Assembly: GCF_902506205.1 (NCBI RefSeq) | Contig: NZ_LR732816.1 | Span: 3,257,311-3,321,310, forward strand | Direction of reading: 5' to 3' | Source: Brevundimonas sp. G8 | GTDB lineage: Bacteria; Pseudomonadota; Alphaproteobacteria; Caulobacterales; Caulobacteraceae | DNA length: 64,000 nucleotides | In this document: one piece after another, positions 42,479-49,641 of the stretch | Numbering within the stretch: position 1 is the first letter of the stretch | How the letters are laid out: each line of letters begins with the position of its first letter | Notes under the pieces: model-generated | The model's database searches: none | Seen by the model: only the letters and a program-made list of their open reading frames with translations | What the model was told of the DNA's origin: nothing | Position numbers and translations under genes: made by a program

Positions 42479-43172
42479 AAGCGTAGCGATTGGCTGCGGC
42501 ACCGAGATTGCGGACCTCGACCCGGTAGTCGCCGGGCTCGCGCGCCGTCCAGGTGCACAGCTTGACGTCGCCGGGGCCGGACGACTGGCAGATCAGCCCT
42601 TTGCCCGATCGGACCGTCACGGCGAGCGGCGCATCGCCATCCCCCTCGACATAGACGACGGCGGGGCGACCCGGCGTGAACTGCTCGCGGAACACATGGG
42701 TCTGCCCGCCGGGTAGCCGCGCCAAGGACACCAGCGGCCCCGCCTGCCGGCCCTTGTGGTCCAGGGCGCGGATCGATTGGATAAAGTCTAGAACCTGTGG
42801 ATCGCCGTCGGCCAGCGTTTCCGCCTCGTTCAACCATGCGATCGCGGTCTCCGGCCAGGTCCGCGATCCTCTTTCGGCCGGCGCGCTGTCGTCGTCGGCG
42901 TCATCCCCGGCCGGCGATCCGTCGATGGCGCGCAGGCGGAAGGGCGGAGGCGTCGAAAGCCGCAATCGGGCGGCGGTCGCCAGAAGCCAGGGATCGGCGC
43001 GCTCGGTTCCAAGCCGCGCCAGACGTGCGGAAAGCTCGAGCGTCTCAAACGGCGCGGCCGCCGCCGCCGTGTCCGCCCCGAGTTCGGGGTCCAGCTCGCG
43101 GCACTGGGCGCGCCCGCTCGTGGGAACGAGACCGGCGAGCAGGGCGACGAGACAAAGCGTTCGAACGATCAT
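42465..43172 (-). CDS. Exported protein with a PPC-like C-terminal domain
   Basis: A 235-residue protein from the ATG at 43172 with a signal peptide ('IVRTLCLVALLAGLVPTSGR'). The middle is helical and acidic. The C-terminal 100 residues ('FREQFTPGRPAVVYVEGDGD', 'LAVTVRSGKGLICQSSGPGD', 'CTWTAREPGDYRVEVRNLGA') match the beta-sandwich pattern of pre-peptidase C-terminal (PPC) domains, which accompany secreted peptidases. It overlaps the caspase gene downstream by 14 nt, so it is very likely a partner of that protease. It is divergent from the response regulator across 102 nt. Confidence 0.7.
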   Translation of the reverse strand: MIVRTLCLVALLAGLVPTSGRAQCRELDPELGADTAAAAAPFETLELSARLARLGTERADPWLLATAARLRLSTPPPFRLRAIDGSPAGDDADDDSAPAERGSRTWPETAIAWLNEAETLADGDPQVLDFIQSIRALDHKGRQAGPLVSLARLPGGQTHVFREQFTPGRPAVVYVEGDGDAPLAVTVRSGKGLICQSSGPGDVKLCTWTAREPGDYRVEVRNLGAAANRYAYGTN

Positions 43173-43274
43173 CGTTCTACTTGCCTGAAAGTCGCCGACC
43201 ATCGCAACTTACGACGGTTGTCAGACCCCGCGGCCCGCCCGGTCGACTACACCGCCGCGACAGGGAGATCCCGC

Positions 43275-43964
43275 ATGCGTATCCTGCTGCTCGAAGACGA
43301 CGCCGACGCCGCCGAACGCGTGCGTGCTGCGCTAGCCGATATCGCCGACCTCGATCTGCAGGTCGCGGGCGGAGTGGCCGAGGCCGTCCGCTACGCCGCG
43401 GCCCGTCCGTTCGACGCCCTGATCCTGGATCGCATGGTCCGGGACGGCGACGGCCTCGACGCCCTGTCCCAGCTGCGCGACCTCGGCGTCCGCACGCCGG
43501 CGCTGGTCCTGTCCAATCTGTCCGCAACGCGCCACCGCGTCGAGGGACTGGACGCCGGCGCCGACGACTATCTGGTCAAGCCCTTCGAGGCGGACGAACT
43601 GGTCGCCCGTTTGCGCGCCATGCTGAGGCGAGGGTCCACCCAGGGCCATCCGGAGGTGTTCCTGCTGGGCGAACTCGAAGTACGGGTCAAGGCGCGCACG
43701 GCCCATTGGCGAAACCGCTATCTCGATCTCTCCCCCAAGGAGTTCGACATGCTGGCCTTCTTCGCGGCCAATCACGACCTGGTCGTCTCGCGCCAGATGC
43801 TTTGGGATGCCTGCTGGCCGGAGTATCGCATCCCGCCGCAGATGAACGTGATCGACGTCAACCTGTCGCGCCTTCGGGCCAAGATCCAGGCGGTCGCCGG
43901 GCTTGGACTGATCGAAACCGTGCGGGGCCAAGGGTTTCGTCTGGCGAGCGGCGCAGCGGCTTGA
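43275..43964 (+). CDS. OmpR-family response regulator
   Basis: A 229-residue two-component regulator from the ATG at 43275 (GGGAG 7 nt upstream). The receiver domain has the acidic pair 'EDDAD', phosphoacceptor D52 in 'ALILDRMVRDGDG', and K102 in 'DDYLVKPFEADEL'. The OmpR winged helix is C-terminal ('LSPKEFDMLAFFAANHDLVV', 'VIDVNLSRLRAKIQ', 'IETVRGQGFRL'). It is coupled to the histidine kinase downstream (TTGA overlap) and divergent from the PPC/caspase genes, which are its most likely local targets. Confidence 0.92.
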   Translation: MRILLLEDDADAAERVRAALADIADLDLQVAGGVAEAVRYAAARPFDALILDRMVRDGDGLDALSQLRDLGVRTPALVLSNLSATRHRVEGLDAGADDYLVKPFEADELVARLRAMLRRGSTQGHPEVFLLGELEVRVKARTAHWRNRYLDLSPKEFDMLAFFAANHDLVVSRQMLWDACWPEYRIPPQMNVIDVNLSRLRAKIQAVAGLGLIETVRGQGFRLASGAAA

Positions 43965-45331
43965 TCGCTTCATCCCACTATCGAGCGCCCGCGCGCGCGT
44001 CCGCCGTGGCCCGGCTGACGCTCGCCTACAGCGCGCTGTTCATCGTCATCTCCGGCCTCTTCTTCGCCGGGGCCATGTATCTGGTCGTCGCCAAGAACAG
44101 CGAGCGGCTTCAGTCCCTGGTCGCGGCCGACAGTCGTGGTCTGGCCGCCAAGCTGGATGAGGCGCCCGCGAGCCTGAGGCCCGAAATCGGCCGGGCCATC
44201 GTGGGCGCGCGCGTCGCCCAGGCCAAGGATCGCGTTCAGTATGCGCTGGTCGCCCCCGGCGAACCCCCCATCGGCAATCTGGATCTCGCCGCCGTGCGTC
44301 AATCGCCGACCGGCGCGCTCAGACTGGAGACCCCTGGGTGGCTTTCAGCTTCGGCCATTGAGCGTCTGGATCTGGGCCCCGACGCTTACATCCTGCTCGG
44401 CCGGACGCAGGATGAGGCCGGGCTAGAACGCGACGTGCTGGCGGTGGGGCTTCTCGCCCTGGCGCTCGCCGCCCTGATCGCCTTCGTCATCGGCCCCCTG
44501 GTAAGCGCGCGGCTGGTCCGTCGCGTCGAGGCCGTCAATCACGCCTGTGAAGCCTTCGGCGCCGGCGATCTGAGCGCGCGTGCGCCGGGCGCGGAGGTCC
44601 GTGACGAGTTCGGCGCCCTGGCCCGGTCCGTCAATGCGATGTTCGAAAGGATCGACACCCTGGTCGGGGGCCTCCGCGATGTCTCCAATCGCGCGGCGCA
44701 CGACCTGCGCACCCCCATCGCCCGACTACAGACTAATCTGGAGGCAGTGCGTTCGGCGTCGTCGCTACGGCTCGCCCGAACAGCGGCCGAGGATGCTATC
44801 GCCGAGACCCGGGCCATCCTCGCCACCTTCGACGCCCTGCTCGACGTCGCCGAAATCGAAGCCGGGGCGACCCTCACCCTCGCCCCCGTGGACCTCGCCG
44901 ACATCGCGCATCAGGCCGCCGCCCTGTACGGGCCGGTGGCGGACGAGGTCGGCGTCAGACTGAACCTCGACCTCCAATCCGTCTGGGTCACCGGCGAAGA
45001 GCTCCTGCTGGTTCGGGTGGTCGCCAACCTCTTGGACAACGCCCTCAAATATTGCCCGCATGGCGCAACGATCAACCTTGAGACACGCCGAGACGCCGAG
45101 GGCGTCGTTCTCACCATCAGCGACAATGGGCCAGGCGTCGCCCCGGAACTGCTCCACGCGATCCTTCAGGCCCGCGTCCGGGGACCGGGCGCGAAAGGCC
45201 CCGGTCTGGGCCTCGGTCTCGCTCTGGTGGCGGCGGTCGCACGGCGTCACGACGCGGCCCTCGGACTGATGAAAGGCCCTGAAGGGCGTGGCCTGCAGGT
45301 GCGCCTGACCTTTCCCCCTCTCGAGGCGTAG
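43961..45331 (+). CDS. Sensor histidine kinase
   Basis: A 456-residue membrane kinase. Two membrane segments ('AYSALFIVISGLFFAGAMYL' and 'VLAVGLLALALAALIAFVIG') enclose a periplasmic sensor of about 110 residues. A HAMP domain (about 180-232) follows, then the H-box 'NRAAHDLRTPIARL' with H247, the N-box 'NLLDNALKY', G1 'DNGPGV' and G2 'GLGLGLALV'. The frame is open for over 1 kb upstream but that part is an arginine-rich shadow. The start taken is the TTG at 43961 overlapping the regulator's stop; a GTG at 44006 is an alternative. It is the cognate kinase of the upstream OmpR-type regulator. Confidence 0.9.
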   Translation: MIASSHYRAPARASAVARLTLAYSALFIVISGLFFAGAMYLVVAKNSERLQSLVAADSRGLAAKLDEAPASLRPEIGRAIVGARVAQAKDRVQYALVAPGEPPIGNLDLAAVRQSPTGALRLETPGWLSASAIERLDLGPDAYILLGRTQDEAGLERDVLAVGLLALALAALIAFVIGPLVSARLVRRVEAVNHACEAFGAGDLSARAPGAEVRDEFGALARSVNAMFERIDTLVGGLRDVSNRAAHDLRTPIARLQTNLEAVRSASSLRLARTAAEDAIAETRAILATFDALLDVAEIEAGATLTLAPVDLADIAHQAAALYGPVADEVGVRLNLDLQSVWVTGEELLLVRVVANLLDNALKYCPHGATINLETRRDAEGVVLTISDNGPGVAPELLHAILQARVRGPGAKGPGLGLGLALVAAVARRHDAALGLMKGPEGRGLQVRLTFPPLEA

Positions 45332-45407
45332 GGCGGGAGCTGGCGGGTCGACCGATCCATGGCTCGTGGTCCCAGCCTCGGAGAGCCGACCAACCGTCCC
45401 CCTTTGG

Positions 45408-45593
45408 TCATAGCTCGACATCGAGGGTCAGCCGCCGCCCTATTGGGTCGTAAACTTCGAGTCTGTCTCCGACGCCGGCGACGAGTTCGATGATCTCGGC
45501 GAGGACGCGGGCATGCGCATCGTCTCTGGCGGCGACGGCCTCGCGCTCTTCGCCCCCTTCCGATGTTCTAAGGACGAAGACGTAGGCCTTCAG
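45408..45593 (-). CDS. Small conserved-looking protein with a non-standard start
   Basis: A 61-codon frame ('LKAYVFVLRTSEGGEEREAV', then 'DDAHARVLAEIIELVAGVGD' and 'YDPIGRRLTLDVEL') on the minus strand. It has no ATG, GTG or TTG: the natural initiation point is a CTG at 45593, with GGAAGG 8 nt upstream, and an in-frame TAA lies a few codons further up. The strand-helix-strand pattern and coherent composition suggest a real gene, or one whose ATG has mutated to CTG. The family is unknown to me. It lies between the kinase and a small exported protein. Confidence 0.45.
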   Translation of the reverse strand: MKAYVFVLRTSEGGEEREAVAARDDAHARVLAEIIELVAGVGDRLEVYDPIGRRLTLDVEL

Positions 45594-45648
45594 ATCGCCG
45601 CCCTTCCATCCAGATTATCCCGGTGCTGAGGAAGACTGTTCGCCGACG

Positions 45649-46086
45649 CTAAGGAGCGCTGGCGTAGAGCGCTTTGAAATAGGCGAGCGCGCTGTCTGCG
45701 CCCGGCTGAGACGGGCGCGCGTTTGCACAGAGCGCCATCATATCCTCATCGTCGCCGAACGCGCCGATGGGCTTTTCATCGGTCGGCCGTCCGAACGGAT
45801 CGCCATTGGCCAGATGGAACTGAAAGGCGCCCATGGTGGCATAGCGCGTCCTGCAGTCGATTTTCATGGTGCTCACGCCATAGAGTGGCAGCTGCCGTTC
45901 AGGAAGGAGGGCTGTGACGACGTCCACCGTCAGTTGGTCCCCTTCGCGCACCACGCCTTGGGCATTGTAACCAATGGAGTAGCCATCGTTTCGAAAAAGC
46001 TCTCTCCAATCGCCCGCATGCGCAATCTGAGTGGATAGGGCCATGACCAAGCCAAGCCCGATAGCGGCGAGGGTTCGTTGAGCCAT
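45649..46086 (-). CDS. Small exported protein, surface-adhesin-E-like
   Basis: A 145-residue protein with a clear signal peptide ('LAAIGLGLVMALSTQIAHA', cleaved before GDW). The mature part ('DWRELFRNDGYSIGYNAQGV', 'GDQLTVDVVTALLPERQLPL', 'YGVSTMKIDCRTRYATMGAF') follows the pattern of small exported proteins related to surface-adhesin E: W..., a strand with a Tyr, a G-D turn, and S....IDC..R.... A second Cys is near the C-terminus ('MALCANARP'). Its role is not known; it is probably periplasmic. It is the last small gene before a 480-nt spacer. Confidence 0.6.
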   Translation of the reverse strand: MAQRTLAAIGLGLVMALSTQIAHAGDWRELFRNDGYSIGYNAQGVVREGDQLTVDVVTALLPERQLPLYGVSTMKIDCRTRYATMGAFQFHLANGDPFGRPTDEKPIGAFGDDEDMMALCANARPSQPGADSALAYFKALYASAP

Positions 46087-46568
46087 ACCGACCTCCGATA
46101 AATCCAGCTGACGCTGCTGCCGGCGGTTCGACAGCGCGTCCAGTGAGAGCCCCCTGCCATCGACCGGCCGACCGCCAATCGAACCCGCCCCTCGGCTCGG
46201 AATGTCACTTTGAGGATTGTTTTCGAAAACGTCGTCTGACGAATGTTGTCAGCAATGCTGTCGGTCGTAGGCCCTTCGGAGGCTTAGGCTCGTTGGCTGC
46301 CGGACAGCAGACATACCGATGGTCGGTTTTGAGTCATCAACTGCCCTTGATGCTCGGCTCGCATTAACGGGGCCGACAGTCCCCCCCCTGTAAGCCAACA
46401 TTCCGGCGTCGGCTGGCCCAATATTCCGACCTGAAGCGCGACGAGGTTTATCCTGGGAGGCGACATTATGGGTTGATTTGGCGATTCTAGCCCCGCCCTG
46501 AGAAATGTGCGAGCAGACGTCCCATATTCCCATTTTCAGCATAGACTCGGTAGGTGTGGGCGCTGGAT
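46087..46568. other. Intergenic stretch, no gene seen
   Basis: About 480 nt upstream of the small exported protein and downstream of the MlrC-like gene. It contains a TTTTCGAAAAC palindrome near 46220 and a run of eight or more C residues near 46381. The open frames on both strands are Arg/Pro-rich with no ribosome site. I see no RNA gene. Confidence 0.4.
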
Positions 46569-48029
46569 TCACGCCGGTAGGATCAGGTTCCTGTAGGGCA
46601 GCGTCGAAAGATCCATATTCAGCGATCCGGGGGCGTTGCAGTAGATCATCGCGGCGGCCATGGGCGCGAACGCCGCCTGAAAATGCTGGGTCGATTTGAC
46701 CACCACGACACGCTTCTCAGACAGGTCGATACCCATCGCGGTGAAACATTCCGGCGAGAATACCTGCTGGCGGATGGAGTTGATGATCACATCAATGCCG
46801 CCGATCCGAACCGCGACCGCTAGACCGAGAGGCTCGCTCAGCTTGCCCGTCAAGCCGCGCTGCAGCCCGTCTTCCCTGACGGCTATAACCTCGACCTCGG
46901 CATCGACCGGCAGTCCCGACATGGGGCCGATCTTGCCGCCTATGCGCAGCGGGATATGAGCCCCGACACCGGCGTCCGCTGCGATGAGGGCGGCCTGCGG
47001 ATCCCAGATCATGCCAAGCGCGGCGTCGGTCTGGCCACGTTCGATAAGGGCCCGCAGGATGAAGGTGCTGTCGCACGCCGCACCGCCTCCCGGATTGTCC
47101 GCTCCATCGGCGATCACGATCGGACGGTCGTTCGCCAGCTGTTGATCCGCCTCAGCAAGGACGTCCTCGACGCCGCGCATCCGACCCGCCGCCGTACCCG
47201 AACTGACCTCGGCGAAGCCACGGACCATTTCGTCGGCGGTGGCGTCCGCCAAATCGGGTTGCGATCCATCGTGGACGACAAGCGAGGCCGATCCTGTGTG
47301 CGTGCTGTCAGACCATGGAAATCCATGCATCATGGAAACCGAAAGCACGCCATCGCGCCCCTCATGGCCGAACAGGCCCTCGACGAACGTCTGCATAGGA
47401 CCTTCGGTCGTGCCTATTGGGCCGACAACCGGCCCCCGCCTATAGACCGTGCGAGGTGCAATTTCGTCCCGTCTCGTGCGTTCCAGAAGGTCGTAAAGTT
47501 CGCCGACCCGGTCGCGGTAGTCGGTGTGGGGATATTGCTTACACCCGATCAAGACGGTTGCGCTGTCGATCATCTGGGCGGTGACATTGCCATGCAGATC
47601 AAGCACAGCCCCAACGGGCATATCCGCGCCCACCAGATCGCGGACCTGAGCCAGGATGTCGCCCTCGCAGTCATCATAGCCCTCGGCCATCATGGCGCCG
47701 TGCAGGACAAGCACGATTAGATCGGGCCGGGCGGCTGCGATACCCTCCAGCAGTTCCGACCGCAGGCGTTCATAGACGGGACGCGGCAGGGGACCGGACG
47801 GCTGGGTCCAGGCGCAAAGGCCGGCGACAACCTCGTGACCTCTCGCTTCACCCAGTTCGACCGCGTCGCCATAGGCGGGAAATGTCAGGGCCTGCGACAG
47901 GGTCCGGGCGTCTCCCTGTCGATGCAGGATGTCCGCCTCGAACGCGCGCAGGCTGGTGGGTATGGGCGAGAAGCTGTTGGTCTCGTGCGATAGAGAGCCG
48001 ACAAAAACCCGCAGCCTGGGGCCGCTCAT
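46569..48029 (-). CDS. M81-family (MlrC-like) metalloprotein
   Basis: A 486-residue protein of the M81/MlrC family. MlrC was described from microcystin breakdown, where it acts late on the linear peptide. Visible signatures are 'VGSLSHETNSFSPIPT' at the N-terminus, 'LIVLVLHGAMMAEGYDDCEG', 'GAVLDLHGNVT', 'GCKQYPHTDYRDR', 'MMHGFPWSDSTHTG' and 'IADGADNPGGGAACDST'. The His and Asp residues in these motifs are the expected metal ligands. The ATG at 48029 overlaps the S12 hydrolase stop by 4 nt, so they are co-translated. With the D-aminopeptidase-like enzyme and the receptor it probably degrades an imported peptide or amide. Many family members have other, unknown substrates. Confidence 0.88.
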   Translation of the reverse strand: MSGPRLRVFVGSLSHETNSFSPIPTSLRAFEADILHRQGDARTLSQALTFPAYGDAVELGEARGHEVVAGLCAWTQPSGPLPRPVYERLRSELLEGIAAARPDLIVLVLHGAMMAEGYDDCEGDILAQVRDLVGADMPVGAVLDLHGNVTAQMIDSATVLIGCKQYPHTDYRDRVGELYDLLERTRRDEIAPRTVYRRGPVVGPIGTTEGPMQTFVEGLFGHEGRDGVLSVSMMHGFPWSDSTHTGSASLVVHDGSQPDLADATADEMVRGFAEVSSGTAAGRMRGVEDVLAEADQQLANDRPIVIADGADNPGGGAACDSTFILRALIERGQTDAALGMIWDPQAALIAADAGVGAHIPLRIGGKIGPMSGLPVDAEVEVIAVREDGLQRGLTGKLSEPLGLAVAVRIGGIDVIINSIRQQVFSPECFTAMGIDLSEKRVVVVKSTQHFQAAFAPMAAAMIYCNAPGSLNMDLSTLPYRNLILPA

Positions 48030-49624
48030 GTCTGTTGCCGCTCGAAGCGCAGGCGGCGGGTGCGACCGGCGCTGAAGGCGAACCCCGTCCCGTCCGTATC
48101 GAACTCGACGAACCCGCCCAGACCGAAATGCGCCATGTCGATGGACGTCGCCCGCCACAGCGACGCGCCCATATAGCTCAAGCTGTAACGGACCGCGTTC
48201 CATCGCCCCTCGAAGGTCAGGGTCGTTTGATCGCCGTCCACCGTCAGCACGCCGGTCGTGCCCGTCGATGCCGAGGCATAGAGACCCGCGCGGTCGGTCA
48301 TGTCAGGCTGCGGCCCCGGCTCCAGACGCGCCAGCACTTCGGGCTTGCCCCATTGGATGTAGGCCAACTGCGCCGGTGCGGGATCGCCCGCAGGGGCGTC
48401 CACAACGGCGTCGAAGATTCGGTAGGCGGAATGCAGCCTGCCCACAGCGTCGCGCCGGGCCGGGATGGTGGCCCCGCCCAGCCCGATCAGTTGGCGGCCT
48501 TCATGCTCCAGCAACTGAAGCGTCGATCCCGTCGCCGGATCGTAATACAGGCCTGTGATATTCGTCCCCGTCACATCTTCGAGCGCCGGGCCTAGGGCGG
48601 GGACACAGGCGTCGATGATTCGGTCAGCCAGGCTCATGGTGTCCACGCCTGCCCGGTTCGTGATGATGATGATGTCCAAGCCAACGCCAGGCGCCTTGAT
48701 CATCTGGCAGCCGCCGCCCATCACCGTGCCGCCGTGTTCGATGGTGGCTAAGCCCCGGTAGTCTCCGACGGACAGACCCAGGCCGTAGCGGGTCGAATAG
48801 CCGCTCTTGAGGATGAAGGGCGAGGTCATCACCGCCCAGGTCTCGGCCGTGCCGACGACGGGGCGGTCCATGTGGGCCATCCAGCGCAGCATGTCGTCGA
48901 CCGTGGAGACCATGCCGCCCTCGCCGCTCACCTCCATGCCCATATAGTCCTTGGTGAACGCCCCATCCTTGCCGAGCATATGCAGCGTCGCGCTGTTCGG
49001 CACGAAGTCGGTGTCCACGCGGCGCAACAGGGTGTCCATCATGCCGATGGGTTCGAATACCCGTTCGCGCAGCACGTCTTCGAGCCGTTGTCCGGTCAGG
49101 CGCTCGATCGCGACGCTCAGGGCGGTGTAGCCCCCGTTGTTGTAGGACCAGGATGTTTCGGGTTCGAAGTTGACCGTGTCCTGTGCGGCGAACAGATCCA
49201 GCGTATCGGCATGAGACATATAGTGCCCCATGCCGTTCAACTGCATCGACAGGTCCAGAGAACAACGCAAGCCGCTGGTGTGGCTCATCAACTGACGCAT
49301 GGTGACGCCATCCGCCACCGCCGGCGACATCTCCGGGATATGCTTGCGGACAGGATCGTCGAGCGACGCCAAGCCGTCCTCGACCAACAGCATATAGGCC
49401 AGGGCGGCGAAATGCTTGGTGGTGGAGCCGATCCGCATGCGGATGTTGGGCGACAGGGTCTGATTCTGTTCCAGGTTCGCAAGCCCGAATCCCTTGCGAT
49501 AGACGGGCGTGCCGCCGATCGCGATCCCCACCGCCACACCCGGGGCATGGCTCGTGTCATAGTCCACAAAGATGGCATCGATCGTCTTTGCGTCGACCGA
49601 GGGTATGGCGGCAGCGTCGGACAT
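48026..49624 (-). CDS. S12 serine hydrolase, D-aminopeptidase-like
   Basis: A 532-residue penicillin-recognising enzyme. The N-terminal catalytic domain has S67-x-x-K70 in 'GSTTKHFAALA', Y161-x-N163 in 'SYNNGGY', and the H-x-G-type motif 'EHGGTV' with H297. Two further beta-barrel regions follow (about 340-430 and 440-532). This three-domain layout and length match the D-aminopeptidase of Ochrobactrum, which removes N-terminal D-residues and carries the same HxG instead of KTG. No signal peptide is visible, so it is probably cytoplasmic. It starts 17 nt after the TonB receptor's stop and overlaps the MlrC-like gene. Confidence 0.88.
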   Translation of the reverse strand: MSDAAAIPSVDAKTIDAIFVDYDTSHAPGVAVGIAIGGTPVYRKGFGLANLEQNQTLSPNIRMRIGSTTKHFAALAYMLLVEDGLASLDDPVRKHIPEMSPAVADGVTMRQLMSHTSGLRCSLDLSMQLNGMGHYMSHADTLDLFAAQDTVNFEPETSWSYNNGGYTALSVAIERLTGQRLEDVLRERVFEPIGMMDTLLRRVDTDFVPNSATLHMLGKDGAFTKDYMGMEVSGEGGMVSTVDDMLRWMAHMDRPVVGTAETWAVMTSPFILKSGYSTRYGLGLSVGDYRGLATIEHGGTVMGGGCQMIKAPGVGLDIIIITNRAGVDTMSLADRIIDACVPALGPALEDVTGTNITGLYYDPATGSTLQLLEHEGRQLIGLGGATIPARRDAVGRLHSAYRIFDAVVDAPAGDPAPAQLAYIQWGKPEVLARLEPGPQPDMTDRAGLYASASTGTTGVLTVDGDQTTLTFEGRWNAVRYSLSYMGASLWRATSIDMAHFGLGGFVEFDTDGTGFAFSAGRTRRLRFERQQT

Positions 49625-49641
49625 TTATGATTCCACAGATG

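Noticed and set aside
42797..43960. Upstream extension of the histidine kinase frame
   Set aside because: Extremely Arg/Pro-rich and overlapping the response regulator and PPC gene; only the part from 43961 looks like protein.
46376..46390. Poly-C run as a possible phase-variation tract
   Set aside because: It lies in a 480-nt spacer outside any gene and is not near a start codon or promoter I could define.
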